From contig NZ_CP107942.1 in the NCBI RefSeq assembly GCF_036053395.1, forward strand, positions 958,501 to 1,022,500: 64,000 bases of DNA. Reading direction: 5' to 3'. The notes beneath the pieces were generated by a model. That model ran no database searches. It was not told where the DNA came from and worked only from the letters and a program-made list of their open reading frames with translations. A program made the position numbers and the translations under genes. Origin of the DNA: Actinoplanes sp. NBC_00393 (GTDB lineage: Bacteria; Actinomycetota; Actinomycetes; Mycobacteriales; Micromonosporaceae). Below, in pieces: positions 33,802 through 42,863 of the stretch. Each line of letters starts with the position of its first letter. Position 1 is the stretch's first letter.

Positions 33802-33944
33802 TTATGCGGCGCATATTCCGTGCGTGGGCGGCGGCTGAGGCGGACGGGCCGCCGCTCAGGCCGGTAATGCTGCGTCCGTTTCCTGCGTGGGCGACGGCCG
33901 AAGCTGGCCAGCCGTCGTCCGTGCAGGTCCGGAGGACGCGTTCG
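33802..33944. repeat. continuation of the 63-bp tandem repeat beyond the IS
   Basis: Units with atattccgtgcgtgggcggcggc (anchor 33819) and the diverged tttcctgcgtgggcgacggcc (anchor 33882) keep the 63-bp period. Similarity fades after about 33940. No gene is seen from here to 34015. Confidence 0.8.
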
Positions 33945-34015
33945 GTACTCAGCAACAGCCCGGGCGAGCTCGCCCTAGCTGACCGCGCCGGGAAGCAGTT
34001 GGCTAGCCTCCTAGG

Positions 34016-34300
34016 ATGCAAAGGCGGGGTGAGCCCGACTATGGCTACTGGATCGAAGGTCGCCGACCAGGGGCCTGTCGCATCGTCTTGCGCGACGGGC
34101 TGCTGCTGGGCCGAGGGCTTGTTCACACCGTGCGGGCCACGCTGCGCTCGGGGCACCGGCTAAGACGGCGAAGCTGCACCAGGGCGCCGGACAAAACAGG
34201 CGGAACTGCGGCGGGGCGCCGGACAAACGGCGGGGCGCTGGTTAAGAGGGGAGCTTTTCGGCGTACCGGGGAGGGGTTTTGGCCTGTGGGGCCGTGCTGA
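34016..34300 (+). CDS. possible small leaderless gene of unknown function
   Basis: A 94-codon frame begins at an ATG that follows TAGCCT (34004-34009) by exactly six bases, the spacing seen at other leaderless genes here. The first 45 residues (MQRRGEPDYGYWIEGRRPG and on through RIVLRDGLLLGRGLVH) look protein-like. The remainder is Arg/Gly-rich and passes through repeat-like GGGGCGCCGGACAAA units, overlapping the end of the opposing MFS gene by 59 bases. It may be a gene truncated by repeat expansion or chance. I recognise no family. Confidence 0.3.
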   Translation: MQRRGEPDYGYWIEGRRPGACRIVLRDGLLLGRGLVHTVRATLRSGHRLRRRSCTRAPDKTGGTAAGRRTNGGALVKRGAFRRTGEGFWPVGPC

Positions 34301-35630
34301 TGCGGCCCAGCGCGAGCACCGCCAAGCCCAGGCCGCACAGGATCCACCAGGCGGCGTGCTGCGAGTTTGCAGCGACAGCGCCGGTGGTGGCGGAAGCCAC
34401 GACGGCGCCGATGACCGCCACGCCCAGCGCCGTGCCTACCTGGCGGCTTGTGGAGGCGATCGCGGCGGCGACGCCGGCGCGGTCGCGCGGCATGCCGGAG
34501 ACCGCTGTGTTGGTGATCGGCGTGTTGACCATGCCGAAGCCGAACCCGAAGACCAGGTAGCCGGCGAACAGCTGCCAGGCCGGTGTGGCAGCACCCGCCC
34601 ACGTCATCGGCAGCAGGCCGGCGGCCATCGCGGTGCCGGCGATGGTGAGGGGGAGGCGGGTGCCGCGGGAGGCGACCAGCCGGCCGGAGATCGGTGACGC
34701 GATGATGGTCATCACGGCCATCGGCAGCGTGTAGAGGCCGGCCTGCAGGGCGGTCAGGCCGCGGATCTCCTGCAGGTAGAGGGTGTTCAGGAAGAGAAAG
34801 CCGCCGAGCGCGGCGAACGCGCACACCGCGATGAGGGTGGCGCCGGCGAATGGGCGGCGGCGGAAGAGTCCGAGTTCGATCAGGGGTTCGGCGCGGCGCG
34901 GCTCCCACCAGAGGAGGCCGCCGAGGGCGGCCGCGCCGAGGCCGAAGCAGCCGAGGATTTCCGGCGAGGTCCAGCCGGCGGCGGGGCCTTCGATGATTCC
35001 GTACGTGACTGAGGCGAGCAGCGTGAACACCAGCACCTGGCCGCCGGGGTCGAGCCGGCGCGCGTGTCCGGCGCGGGACTCGGGGATGAAGCGCCAGGCC
35101 AGCAGGAAGGCGGCGATCCCGACCGGCACGTTGATCCAGAAGATCGACTCCCAGCCGAAGGAGTGCACGAGCACGCCGCCGGCGACCGGGCCGAGGGCCA
35201 TGCTGAAGCCGGTGACCGCGCCCCAGACGCCGATGGCGCGGGCACGTTCGCGGGGGTCGGTGAAGGTGTTCGTGATGATCGACATGGCGACCGGGTTGAG
35301 CATGGAGCCGCCGACAGCCTGGACCATGCGGAAAACGATCAGCCAGCCGAGGCTCGGGGCCACGCTGCAGAGTAGGGAGCCGACGGTGAACACTGCGAGG
35401 CCGGCCTGGAAGACCCGGCGCCGGCCGATGCGGTCGGCGACCGAGCCGGCCAGGACCAGCAGGCTGGCCAGGACGAGGGTGTACGCGTCGAGCGTCCACT
35501 GCAGCCCGGAAACCGTGGTGTCCAGGTCGTCACGGATCGCGGGCAGCGCGATGTTCACGATCGTCGCGTCCAGGCTGATGATCAGCAGGCTGAGGCAGCA
35601 GATCGCGAGGATCAGATAGCGGCGGGGCAC
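34242..35630 (-). CDS. DHA2-family (EmrB/QacA-type) MFS drug exporter
   Basis: This 462-residue protein has fourteen predicted TM segments. It shows the DHA2 signatures LDATIVNIALPAIRDDL in TM1, GSVADRIGRRRVF (motif A in loop 2-3), FRMVQAVGGSMLNPVAM in the TM4 region, and motif C GFSMALGPVAGGVLV. This family exports antibiotics and toxic cations using the proton gradient. The real start is taken as GTG at 35630; the frame is open upstream, but that stretch belongs to the coupled gene. Only 11 bases separate it from the stop of the glutamate-synthase-like gene upstream on the same strand, so both form one operon. The specificity is unknown. Confidence 0.87.
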   Translation of the reverse strand: MPRRYLILAICCLSLLIISLDATIVNIALPAIRDDLDTTVSGLQWTLDAYTLVLASLLVLAGSVADRIGRRRVFQAGLAVFTVGSLLCSVAPSLGWLIVFRMVQAVGGSMLNPVAMSIITNTFTDPRERARAIGVWGAVTGFSMALGPVAGGVLVHSFGWESIFWINVPVGIAAFLLAWRFIPESRAGHARRLDPGGQVLVFTLLASVTYGIIEGPAAGWTSPEILGCFGLGAAALGGLLWWEPRRAEPLIELGLFRRRPFAGATLIAVCAFAALGGFLFLNTLYLQEIRGLTALQAGLYTLPMAVMTIIASPISGRLVASRGTRLPLTIAGTAMAAGLLPMTWAGAATPAWQLFAGYLVFGFGFGMVNTPITNTAVSGMPRDRAGVAAAIASTSRQVGTALGVAVIGAVVASATTGAVAANSQHAAWWILCGLGLAVLALGRISTAPQAKTPPRYAEKLPS

Positions 35631-35641
35631 GAGCTCGGTTT

Positions 35642-37219
35642 CTATCCCACCCGCGTGGCGGAGGGCGGTGCGGTACTGCCCTGGGGTTCGGTGGCGGTCA
35701 TCAGTTCGGCGATGGCCTTCTGGTCGGCGGCGGACGGCAGGCCCCAGCCGGCGCGGTAGCCGTAGACCTCGTCGAGGGCGGTCGCCGCGGTACGCCCGTC
35801 GAGGATCTCCACCGAGCCGGTGTCGATCAGCCCGGGGTGTTCGACGCCGCAGGCTTCGGCGACTTTGAGCAGGTCGCGACGCAGCGTCTTGATGTAGTTG
35901 GCGGCACGTACCGATTTCAGGGTGGGGTCGAGGCCGCGGGTGAGCCAGCGGTTCTGGGTGGCCACGCCGGTCGGGCAGGTGTCGGTGTGGCATTTCTGCG
36001 CCTGGATGCAACCGATCGCGAGCATCGCCTCGCGGGCGACGTTGACCATGTCGCAGCCGAGGGCGAAGGCGACGACCGCGTTGTCCGGCAGGCCGAGTTT
36101 GCCGGCGCCGACGAAGACGACCTGTTCGTGCAGGTTGCGTTCGGCGAACATCCGGTAGACGCGGGCGAAGCCGACCTGGAACGGCAGCGACACGGTGTCG
36201 GTGAAGATCAGCGGCGCCGCGCCGGTGCCGCCTTCGCCGCCGTCGATGGTCACGAAGTCGGGGCCGCGGCCGGTGGTGGCCATCAGGGTGATCAGCTCGT
36301 CCCAGAAGCCCAGGTCGCCGACGGCTGATTTGATGCCGACCGGCAGGCCGGTCTCGGCGGCGAGCAGTTCGATCCAGTCGAGCAGGCTGTCGGTGTCGTG
36401 GAACTCGGCGTGCCGGGACGGGCTGACGCAGTCCACGCCTTCGGGGATGCCGCGGGTGGCGGCGATCTCGGCGGAGACCTTGGCGCCGGGCAGCAGCCCG
36501 CCGAGGCTGGGCTTGGCGCCCTGACTGAGTTTGATCTCCAGGGCCCGGACCGGGGCGGAGGCCACCAGGTCCTTGAGCCGTTGCAGGTCGAAGCGTCCCT
36601 GCTCGTCGCGGCAGCCGAAGTACGACGTCCCGATCTGAAAGATCAGATCACCACCACGGCGATGGTACGGCGAAAGCGCCCCCTCACCCGTGTTGTGCAG
36701 GCAGCCGGCCAGCGCCGCGCCCCGGTTCAGAGCTTCGACGGCCGCACCGGAGAGCGATCCGAAGCTCATGCCGGAGATGTTGACGACCGACTCGGGCCGG
36801 AACGCGTGCCGCCGCCCGCGGGCCGCGCCGAGCACTTTGGCACACGGCACGTACGCCTCGTAGCCGGCCGACGGGTTCGAACGCGGCACCGCCCGCCCGA
36901 ACGTCTTGTGCTTGATGATCGGGTATCCGGCGGTGTACTCGATGTCGTTGTCGGTGCCGAACCCGAAGTAGTTGTTCTCCATCTTCGCCGACGCGTAGAC
37001 CCATCGCCGCTGGTCACGGGTGAACGGGCGCTCCTCGTTGTTGCCGGCGACGACGTACTGGCGCAGTTCCGGCCCGATCGCCTCGATCAGGTAGCGGCCG
37101 TGCCCGATGACCGGGAAGTTGCGCAGCAGGGCGTGGTTGCGCTGCATCAGGTCCCGTACGGCGACGGCGGCCACGGCCGAGGCGGCGGCTGCCGCGGCCG
37201 CCCGGATTCCACGTTTCAT
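35642..37219 (-). CDS. FMN-binding glutamate synthase family protein
   Basis: This 525-residue protein matches the GltB central/FMN region without the glutaminase domain. The features are VNISGMSFGSLSGAAVEALNRG, the ALEIKLSQGAKPSLGG loop, FVTIDGGEGGTGAAPLIFTD (flavin binding), and a Cys cluster CIQAQKCHTDTCPTGVATQ that binds an iron-sulphur cluster in glutamate synthases. An N-terminal hydrophobic segment (AAAAAAASAVAAVAV) suggests a membrane anchor. It probably transfers electrons in amination or in a related redox reaction, but the true substrate in this stand-alone clade is not known. It is the first gene of an operon with the DHA2 pump and diverges from glgX. Confidence 0.88.
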   Translation of the reverse strand: MKRGIRAAAAAAASAVAAVAVRDLMQRNHALLRNFPVIGHGRYLIEAIGPELRQYVVAGNNEERPFTRDQRRWVYASAKMENNYFGFGTDNDIEYTAGYPIIKHKTFGRAVPRSNPSAGYEAYVPCAKVLGAARGRRHAFRPESVVNISGMSFGSLSGAAVEALNRGAALAGCLHNTGEGALSPYHRRGGDLIFQIGTSYFGCRDEQGRFDLQRLKDLVASAPVRALEIKLSQGAKPSLGGLLPGAKVSAEIAATRGIPEGVDCVSPSRHAEFHDTDSLLDWIELLAAETGLPVGIKSAVGDLGFWDELITLMATTGRGPDFVTIDGGEGGTGAAPLIFTDTVSLPFQVGFARVYRMFAERNLHEQVVFVGAGKLGLPDNAVVAFALGCDMVNVAREAMLAIGCIQAQKCHTDTCPTGVATQNRWLTRGLDPTLKSVRAANYIKTLRRDLLKVAEACGVEHPGLIDTGSVEILDGRTAATALDEVYGYRAGWGLPSAADQKAIAELMTATEPQGSTAPPSATRVG

Positions 37220-37323
37220 GCCTGATTCATTGCCGTCGGCCCGGTGGCTAAACCGACGCGCGGGAGCTTGGTCACATCAACAGGGCGTTTCCGCATGTGC
37301 ATCGACGGGGCATCGTGGGGCTC

Positions 37324-39432
37324 ATGCATATCTGGCCGGGCAACCCCTACCCGCTGGGTGCCACGTACGACGGCGGCGGAACCAACTTCGCTCTCTTCTC
37401 CGAAGCGGCGCACCGGGTCGAACTGTGCCTGTTCGACGACGACGGGAATGAGACCCGTATCGACCTGCCGGAACGGGAGGCCCTGGTCTGGCACGGCTAT
37501 CTGCCCCGCGTGGTGCCGGGCCAGCGGTACGGCTACCGGGTGCACGGCCCTTACGACCCGTCCCAGGGCTTGCGGTGCAATCCGAACAAGTTGCTGCTCG
37601 ACCCGTACGCGAAGGCGATCGAGGGTGACTACCGGTGGGACGAGGCGCTGTTCTCGTACCGGTTCGGGGATCCGCATTCCTACAACGACGCCGACTCGGC
37701 CCCGTTCGCGCCGCGCTCCGTGGTGATCAACCCGTATTTCGACTGGGGCAACGACCGGCCGCTGAAGATCCCGATGTACGAGACGGTGATCTACGAGGCG
37801 CACGTCAAGGGGATGACGATCCAGCATCCGGACATCCCCGAAGACGTGCGGGGGACGTACTCCGGGCTGGCCCACCCCGTGATGATCAAGTACCTGAAGC
37901 GGTTGGGGGTGACCGCGGTCGAGTTGATGCCGGTGCACCAGTTCGTGCACGACAGCGGCCTGATCGAGAAGGGCCTGTCCAACTACTGGGGTTACAACAC
38001 GATCGGGTTCTTCGCGCCGCACAACGGTTACGCGTCGTTCGCCGGCGGTGGCGGGCAGGTGCAGGAGTTCAAGGCGATGGTGAAGGCGCTGCACCAGGCC
38101 GGCATCGAGGTGATCCTGGACGTCGTCTACAACCACACTGCCGAGGGCAACCACCTGGGCCCGACCCTGTCGATGCGCGGGATCGACAACCCGGCCTATT
38201 ACCGTCTGGTCGACGAGGACCGGTCCTATTACTACGACACGACGGGCACCGGGAACAGTCTGAATGTGCGCCACCACGAGTCGCTGCGGCTGATCATGGA
38301 CTCGCTGCGCTACTGGGTGACCGAGATGCACGTCGACGGTTTCCGCTTCGACCTGGCCTCCGCGCTGGCCCGCGAGTTCCACGAGGTGGACCGGCTCGCC
38401 GCCTTCTTCGACCTGGTCAACCAGGACCCGGTCGTCTCCCAGGTGAAGCTGATCGCCGAGCCGTGGGACGTGGGCGACGGTGGCTACCAGGTCGGCGGCT
38501 TCCCGCCGAACTGGACGGAATGGAACGGCAAATACCGGGATTCGGTACGCGATTTCTGGCGCGGCGAGCCCTCCAGCCTCGGCGAATTCGCGTCGCGGTT
38601 CACCGGCAGCTCCGACCTGTATCAGGACGACGGCCGGCGGCCGATCGCGTCGATCAACTTCGTCACCGCGCACGACGGTTTCACGATGCACGACCTGGTG
38701 TCGTACAACGAGAAGCACAACGACGCGAACGGCGAGGGTAACCGCGACGGCGAGAGCCACAACCGGTCGTGGAACTGCGGCGTCGAAGGCCCCAGCGAGG
38801 ATCCCGACATCGTCACGCTGCGCGAGCGGCAGAAGCGCAACTTCCTGGCCACGCTGCTGCTCAGCCAGGGTGTCCCGATGATCGTGCACGGCGACGAGCT
38901 GGGCCGCACTCAGCAGGGCAACAACAACGTGTACTGCCAGGACAACGAGCTCAGTTGGGTGGACTGGCAGGAGGCCCGCAACTACGACGTGCTGACCGGG
39001 TTCGTGCACCGGCTGCTCAAGCTGCGGGCCGAACACCCGATCTTCCGCCGCCGCCGGTTCTTCACGGGGGAGCCGGCCGGTGACTCCAAGCTGCCGGACA
39101 TCGCCTGGCTGCGCCGTGACGGCGAGGTGATGACCGAGGCGGACTGGAACACCCGCAGCGGGATGACCATGACCGTCTTCCTGAACGGGCACGGCATCCC
39201 GGAACGCGACGCCCTCGGCGAGGAGATCCAGGACGACTCGTTCCTGCTGCTGTTCAACCCGCTCGACGAGGACGTGTCGTTCACGCTGCCGGGCCGCGAC
39301 TACGGCCGTACCTGGGAGATCGCGGCGAACACCGCGGATCCGCTGCTGGCGACCCGGCGCAAGACCTTCAAGGCGGGCACGCAGATCTCAGTGCTGCGCC
39401 ACAGCCTCGCTGTCCTGAGGTGCCGTTACTGA
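37324..39432 (+). CDS. glgX: glycogen debranching enzyme GlgX
   Basis: This 702-residue GH13 enzyme hydrolyses alpha-1,6 branches of glycogen or limit dextrins. The N-terminal CBM48 domain (about 1-115) carries YPLGATYDGGGTNFALFSE. The catalytic barrel has the four conserved regions: DVVYNHTAEGN, GFRFDLASAL (nucleophile Asp), LIAEPWDVG (acid/base Glu) and FVTAHDGFTMHDLVSYNEKHN. The latter part is strongly GlgX-like (GDELGRTQQGNNNVYCQDNE). The ATG at 37324 has GTGGGG upstream; an in-frame ATG at 37297 lacks conservation. It acts with pgm in storage-glycan turnover, although the two genes are 20 kb apart. The stop codon lies in an inverted repeat shared with the facing merR gene. Confidence 0.95.
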   Translation: MHIWPGNPYPLGATYDGGGTNFALFSEAAHRVELCLFDDDGNETRIDLPEREALVWHGYLPRVVPGQRYGYRVHGPYDPSQGLRCNPNKLLLDPYAKAIEGDYRWDEALFSYRFGDPHSYNDADSAPFAPRSVVINPYFDWGNDRPLKIPMYETVIYEAHVKGMTIQHPDIPEDVRGTYSGLAHPVMIKYLKRLGVTAVELMPVHQFVHDSGLIEKGLSNYWGYNTIGFFAPHNGYASFAGGGGQVQEFKAMVKALHQAGIEVILDVVYNHTAEGNHLGPTLSMRGIDNPAYYRLVDEDRSYYYDTTGTGNSLNVRHHESLRLIMDSLRYWVTEMHVDGFRFDLASALAREFHEVDRLAAFFDLVNQDPVVSQVKLIAEPWDVGDGGYQVGGFPPNWTEWNGKYRDSVRDFWRGEPSSLGEFASRFTGSSDLYQDDGRRPIASINFVTAHDGFTMHDLVSYNEKHNDANGEGNRDGESHNRSWNCGVEGPSEDPDIVTLRERQKRNFLATLLLSQGVPMIVHGDELGRTQQGNNNVYCQDNELSWVDWQEARNYDVLTGFVHRLLKLRAEHPIFRRRRFFTGEPAGDSKLPDIAWLRRDGEVMTEADWNTRSGMTMTVFLNGHGIPERDALGEEIQDDSFLLLFNPLDEDVSFTLPGRDYGRTWEIAANTADPLLATRRKTFKAGTQISVLRHSLAVLRCRY

Positions 39433-39510
39433 GTATTGTTCACGACCCTCCGCGACCAGCTGGTCAGCGCGGGTCGCCGACCCGGTCTCCACCGTCGTGA
39501 ACAATACTCA
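39430..39510. terminator. long inverted repeat spanning the ends of glgX and merR
   Basis: TGAGTATTGTTCACGAC (39430-39446) and GTCGTGAACAATACTCA (39494-39510) form a perfect 17-bp inverted repeat with a 47-base loop. The loop contains further palindromes (GACCAGCTGGTC and GGGTC/GACCC). The left arm includes the glgX stop; the right arm lies within the last merR codons. It probably acts as a two-way terminator, but it is unusually AT-rich and exact for this genome. Confidence 0.65.
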
Positions 39511-39859
39511 CCGAGCGATACCACTTGATCTTTTCGCGGACGCGTTCCTGCTCGAGGCGCAACTGGGCGACCTTGTCGTCGATCTCCCGGTCGTGTTCCT
39601 CGAGCAGGGCGGTCCGCTGTTCGGCGGTGTCGTCGCCGCCCTGCAGCAGCTCGGCGAACCGGCGCAGCCGGGCGATCGGCATGCCCGAGTCCCGCAGGCA
39701 GCGCAGCAGCCCGAGCCGGGACAGGTCGTCGTCGGAGAACACCCGCCGCCCGCCGGAGTCGCGCCGGATGCCGTGCATCAGTCCGATCTTCTCGTAGTAG
39801 CGGATCGTGTCGATGCTGACGCCGATCCGGCCCGCCGCTTCACCAGGCGTGTACGGCAC
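39464..39859 (-). CDS. MerR-family transcriptional regulator
   Basis: The 131-residue protein begins with a winged helix: YTPGEAAGRIGVSIDTIRYYEKIGLM, then RRVFSDDDLSRLGLLRCLRDSGMPI, as in all MerR proteins. A long dimerisation coiled coil follows (about 85-118, ALLEEHDREIDDKVAQLRLEQERVREKI). There is no Cys-rich metal loop, so it probably senses an organic compound or redox state through other means. The GTG at 39859 follows GGGGAGG. Two MerR-type promoters occur in the window, at the aldo-keto reductase (43.5 kb) and MFS (19.8 kb) genes. The nearer is a reasonable target, but this is inference. Confidence 0.9.
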   Translation of the reverse strand: MPYTPGEAAGRIGVSIDTIRYYEKIGLMHGIRRDSGGRRVFSDDDLSRLGLLRCLRDSGMPIARLRRFAELLQGGDDTAEQRTALLEEHDREIDDKVAQLRLEQERVREKIKWYRSVSIVHDGGDRVGDPR

Positions 39860-40116
39860 GATGCCTCCCCGTAGCTCGTCTCGCTGCCGACAGGGTAGCG
39901 GGCGGGACGCTGCAGGCGGCGACCGTGGCCGCCCTCCTGCCACCGCTGTGGAGCGACCTCGACGGCACCGGCGTCGCCGGTGTGCCGGCCAACGTCCTCC
40001 TCGCGACCGGATCCCGGGCCGGATCGGGACAGTGCTCCCATCCGTCCGGGATCCCGGGCGTCGCACGGTGGTCGTGGACGGCCGCACCCGGCGGCCGGCA
40101 GCGAGGGAGAAAGCTG

Positions 40117-40839
40117 ATGCGCGTATCGACAGCGATGCGGCGGCGGGCCTGGGTGACGGCGACGTCCGGCGACGGCCTGGAATGGGGCCGGCGGCTGCGG
40201 TCGGCCGCGTGCGCGGCCATGATCGCCGCGGGCCTGCTGCAGACGCTCGAGGAAGTCCTGGTGCCGTCCTACGACACGCCCGCCGCCCGGTTCGCGGCCA
40301 TGGCCGCTGATCCGGAGCCGTTCGGGCTGGCTCAGCTCTTCGGCATCGTCGCCCTGCCGTTCCTTCTGGTGACCGCGCTGGTGCTGGCCGCGCTCGCGGT
40401 CCGTGGCTCGCCCCGGCTCGCGTGGGCCGGCGGCGCGTTGGCTTTCGCCGGCTTCGTCGGTCTGTCGGTCCTGCAGGGCATGGAGATGGTGGAACGGGTG
40501 GCGCTGGCCGAAGGGTTCGGCGTGGCAGCGGTGCTGCGGCTCGATGACGCGGTGACCGGCTCGGTGGCGGTCGTCCCGGTCGCCGTGATGTTCCTGTCGG
40601 CTCCGGTCGGCCTGGTGGTGCTGGCCGTTGCGCTGTGGCGGGCCCGGACCGCGGCGCGGGGCGCTCTGGTGCTGATGGTGGCGGCTGTGCTGGGCGACTT
40701 CGGGCTGTTCGGGCCGGTGCCGGTCCCGGCGCATGCGATCTGGTTCGCCGCACTGGCCTGGATCGGCTGGTCCGTGGTACGCGGATCGGCCATGCCGACG
40801 ACTGTGGTCATGCCCGCCGAAGCGCACACTGTGCGTTGA
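40117..40839 (+). CDS. multi-pass membrane protein of unknown function
   Basis: This 240-residue protein has about five to six TM segments (about 28-45, 68-90, 97-115, 135-165, 172-190, 205-225) and few charged residues between them. I recognise no named family. The ATG at 40117 follows GAGGGAGAAA. It precedes a sensor kinase gene by 11 bases and is almost certainly co-transcribed with it and the response regulator. It may be a partner, ligand-transport or sensing subunit for that two-component system; this is inferred from position only. The 257 bp upstream (39860-40116) hold the divergent merR promoter region and no gene. Confidence 0.7.
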   Translation: MRVSTAMRRRAWVTATSGDGLEWGRRLRSAACAAMIAAGLLQTLEEVLVPSYDTPAARFAAMAADPEPFGLAQLFGIVALPFLLVTALVLAALAVRGSPRLAWAGGALAFAGFVGLSVLQGMEMVERVALAEGFGVAAVLRLDDAVTGSVAVVPVAVMFLSAPVGLVVLAVALWRARTAARGALVLMVAAVLGDFGLFGPVPVPAHAIWFAALAWIGWSVVRGSAMPTTVVMPAEAHTVR

Positions 40840-40850
40840 GGTGGTCAGAA

Positions 40851-42863
40851 GTGCGGTTCTGGACCGGCGTCGTCACCGCGGTCGTTCCCGGCCTGGGAGC
40901 GGCCGCGGTGAGCGCCGCCGGTCTGGGTCTGGTGCTGGCGGTGATGAACGGCCGCAGTGGCGCGGACCTGGTCCGGAGCAACCTGGCCAACAACGTGGTT
41001 CTGGCGGTGGGCTACGCCGTGGTGGCGGTCCTGGTGCTCCGGGCGGCCGCCCGCCACCGGCTCGGATGGGTGTTCCTCGTGGTGGCGCTGCTGAACGCGG
41101 GAACTGTGCTGGGCACCGAATGGGCGGTGTACACGTTCACCACCCGGCCCGGCGCGCTGCCGTGGGGCGGACCGGCGGCCTGGCTCGGTTCGTACCTGTG
41201 GTGGCCGGCGTTCCTTCTGCAGGTCGGCGCGATCCCGCTGCTCTACCCCGACGGGCAGCTGCCGTCGCGGCGCTGGCGGCCGGTCGGAATCCTCGCCGCG
41301 GCCGCCATGTCGGTGGCCGTGGTCGCCGCCGCCGTCTGGACGGACCTGCTCACCGACTCGTTTCCCGGCCGTGGCAATCCGCTGGCCCGGCACTGGTTGC
41401 CGGTCGACCTGCCGAGCGACCTGGCGGTCACCGGTCTGCTGATCAGCGCGGGCTGCGGGCTTGCCGGGATCGCTGCGATCGCGGTGCGGATGCGACGCTC
41501 GAGCGGGCCCGAGCGCGGGCGCCTCGCCTGGTTCCTGGCGGCCATGGTGCCGCTGATCGTCGTCCTCACGCTCGTGCCGAATCAGTGGGCGACCCTGGCC
41601 GCGGTGGCGTTCATCCCGGTCGCGCTCGGCGTCGCGATGGTGCGCCACGGCCTGTACGACGGCGACCGGGTGCTGAACCGGACGCTGGTGTACACCGTTC
41701 TGACCGCCCTGATCGTCGCGGTGTTCGCGACCTTCGTGGGGTGGCTCGGCAACAGCCTGGGTGGCAACGGGACCGGAGCGGTGGCCGCGGCGGTGGTGGT
41801 GGCCCTCGGGCTCGATCCGGCCCGGCGATCGGTGCAGCACGGCGTCGACCGTCTGCTGTACGGCCGCCGGCCGGACTCCTACGCCGCGCTCATCGACTTC
41901 GGGCACCGGTTGACCGATGCGGTCACCCCGCACGAGGTACTGCCCGACATCGTGCACGCGGTTGCGGTCACTATGCGGCTGCCGTACGTCGCGGTGCACC
42001 TCGGTGACGACCAACTGCCGGCGGCCGGACACGGAACGGCGCCGGCCACCACGGTGGATCTGCGGTTGTGGCACGCCGGCCGGCCGGTCGGATCGCTCGT
42101 CGTCGGCGTACGGGCCGGGCGCGACAGTCTGGACCCGGTCGACCAGCGGCTGCTGGACGACGTCCTGCCGCACCTGGGCGCCGCCGTGCACGCCGCCCGG
42201 CTCACCGACGATCTGCGCCGGTCGCATGCCCGGCTGGCGTTCGCCCGCGACCAGGAACGGCATCGCATCCGCCGGGATCTGCACGACGGGCTGGGACCCA
42301 CGCTCGCGGGCCTGGCCCTGGGGCTGGGCGCGGCACGGCGCTCGGTGGCCGGCCGGCCGGAGACCGCGCGGCTGCTGGCCGAACTGCACGACGAGGTCCA
42401 GCAGTGCCTGGTGGACGTCCGCTGGCTGGTCGCGCAGATGCATCCGACGCCGCCGACCGGGGTCGGCCTGCTCGAAGCGTTGCGCCAGCACGCCTTCACG
42501 GTCTCGGAACGCAGCGGCGCGGCGCTCACCGTCACCGTCCGCGGGCCGGAGGTCCTTCCGGCGCTGCTTCCGGAGACCGAACTCGCGGCGTACCGGATCG
42601 CGATGGTGGCGATCACCAACGTGGCCCGGCACGCCCGGGCCGGGCACTGCCGGGTCGAGGTCGGCGCCGGCGCGGAGTGCATCGAGCTCTTGATCGAGGA
42701 CGACGGCGTCGGCATCGAGAACGCCGGTAGCCGGGTCACGCCCGGGCTGGGACTGCGCTCCATGCTGGAACGGGCCCAGGAACTGGGCGGTGACCTTCGG
42801 ATCAGGCCGAGACCGGGCGGCGGCACCACGGTGACCACGGCCCTGCCTCTCGGGAGGCCATGA
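40851..42863 (+). CDS. membrane sensor histidine kinase (NarL-type, HisKA_3)
   Basis: This 670-residue kinase has a membrane N-terminus (about 1-320) of some eight TM segments with the loop LLYPDGQLPSRRWRPVG typical of actinobacterial sensors. A GAF-like part follows (about 340-440). The dimerisation/phosphotransfer helix RDQERHRIRRDLHDGLGPTLAG has the phosphorylated His near residue 479. The HATPase domain has VAITNVARHARAG (N-box), IEDDGVGI and GLGLRSMLERAQELGG. It autophosphorylates and passes phosphate to the response regulator encoded next. The GTG at 40851 has GAGGTGG upstream. The stop overlaps the response regulator start (ATGATG), so the pair is coupled. The signal is unknown. Confidence 0.9.
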   Translation: MRFWTGVVTAVVPGLGAAAVSAAGLGLVLAVMNGRSGADLVRSNLANNVVLAVGYAVVAVLVLRAAARHRLGWVFLVVALLNAGTVLGTEWAVYTFTTRPGALPWGGPAAWLGSYLWWPAFLLQVGAIPLLYPDGQLPSRRWRPVGILAAAAMSVAVVAAAVWTDLLTDSFPGRGNPLARHWLPVDLPSDLAVTGLLISAGCGLAGIAAIAVRMRRSSGPERGRLAWFLAAMVPLIVVLTLVPNQWATLAAVAFIPVALGVAMVRHGLYDGDRVLNRTLVYTVLTALIVAVFATFVGWLGNSLGGNGTGAVAAAVVVALGLDPARRSVQHGVDRLLYGRRPDSYAALIDFGHRLTDAVTPHEVLPDIVHAVAVTMRLPYVAVHLGDDQLPAAGHGTAPATTVDLRLWHAGRPVGSLVVGVRAGRDSLDPVDQRLLDDVLPHLGAAVHAARLTDDLRRSHARLAFARDQERHRIRRDLHDGLGPTLAGLALGLGAARRSVAGRPETARLLAELHDEVQQCLVDVRWLVAQMHPTPPTGVGLLEALRQHAFTVSERSGAALTVTVRGPEVLPALLPETELAAYRIAMVAITNVARHARAGHCRVEVGAGAECIELLIEDDGVGIENAGSRVTPGLGLRSMLERAQELGGDLRIRPRPGGGTTVTTALPLGRP

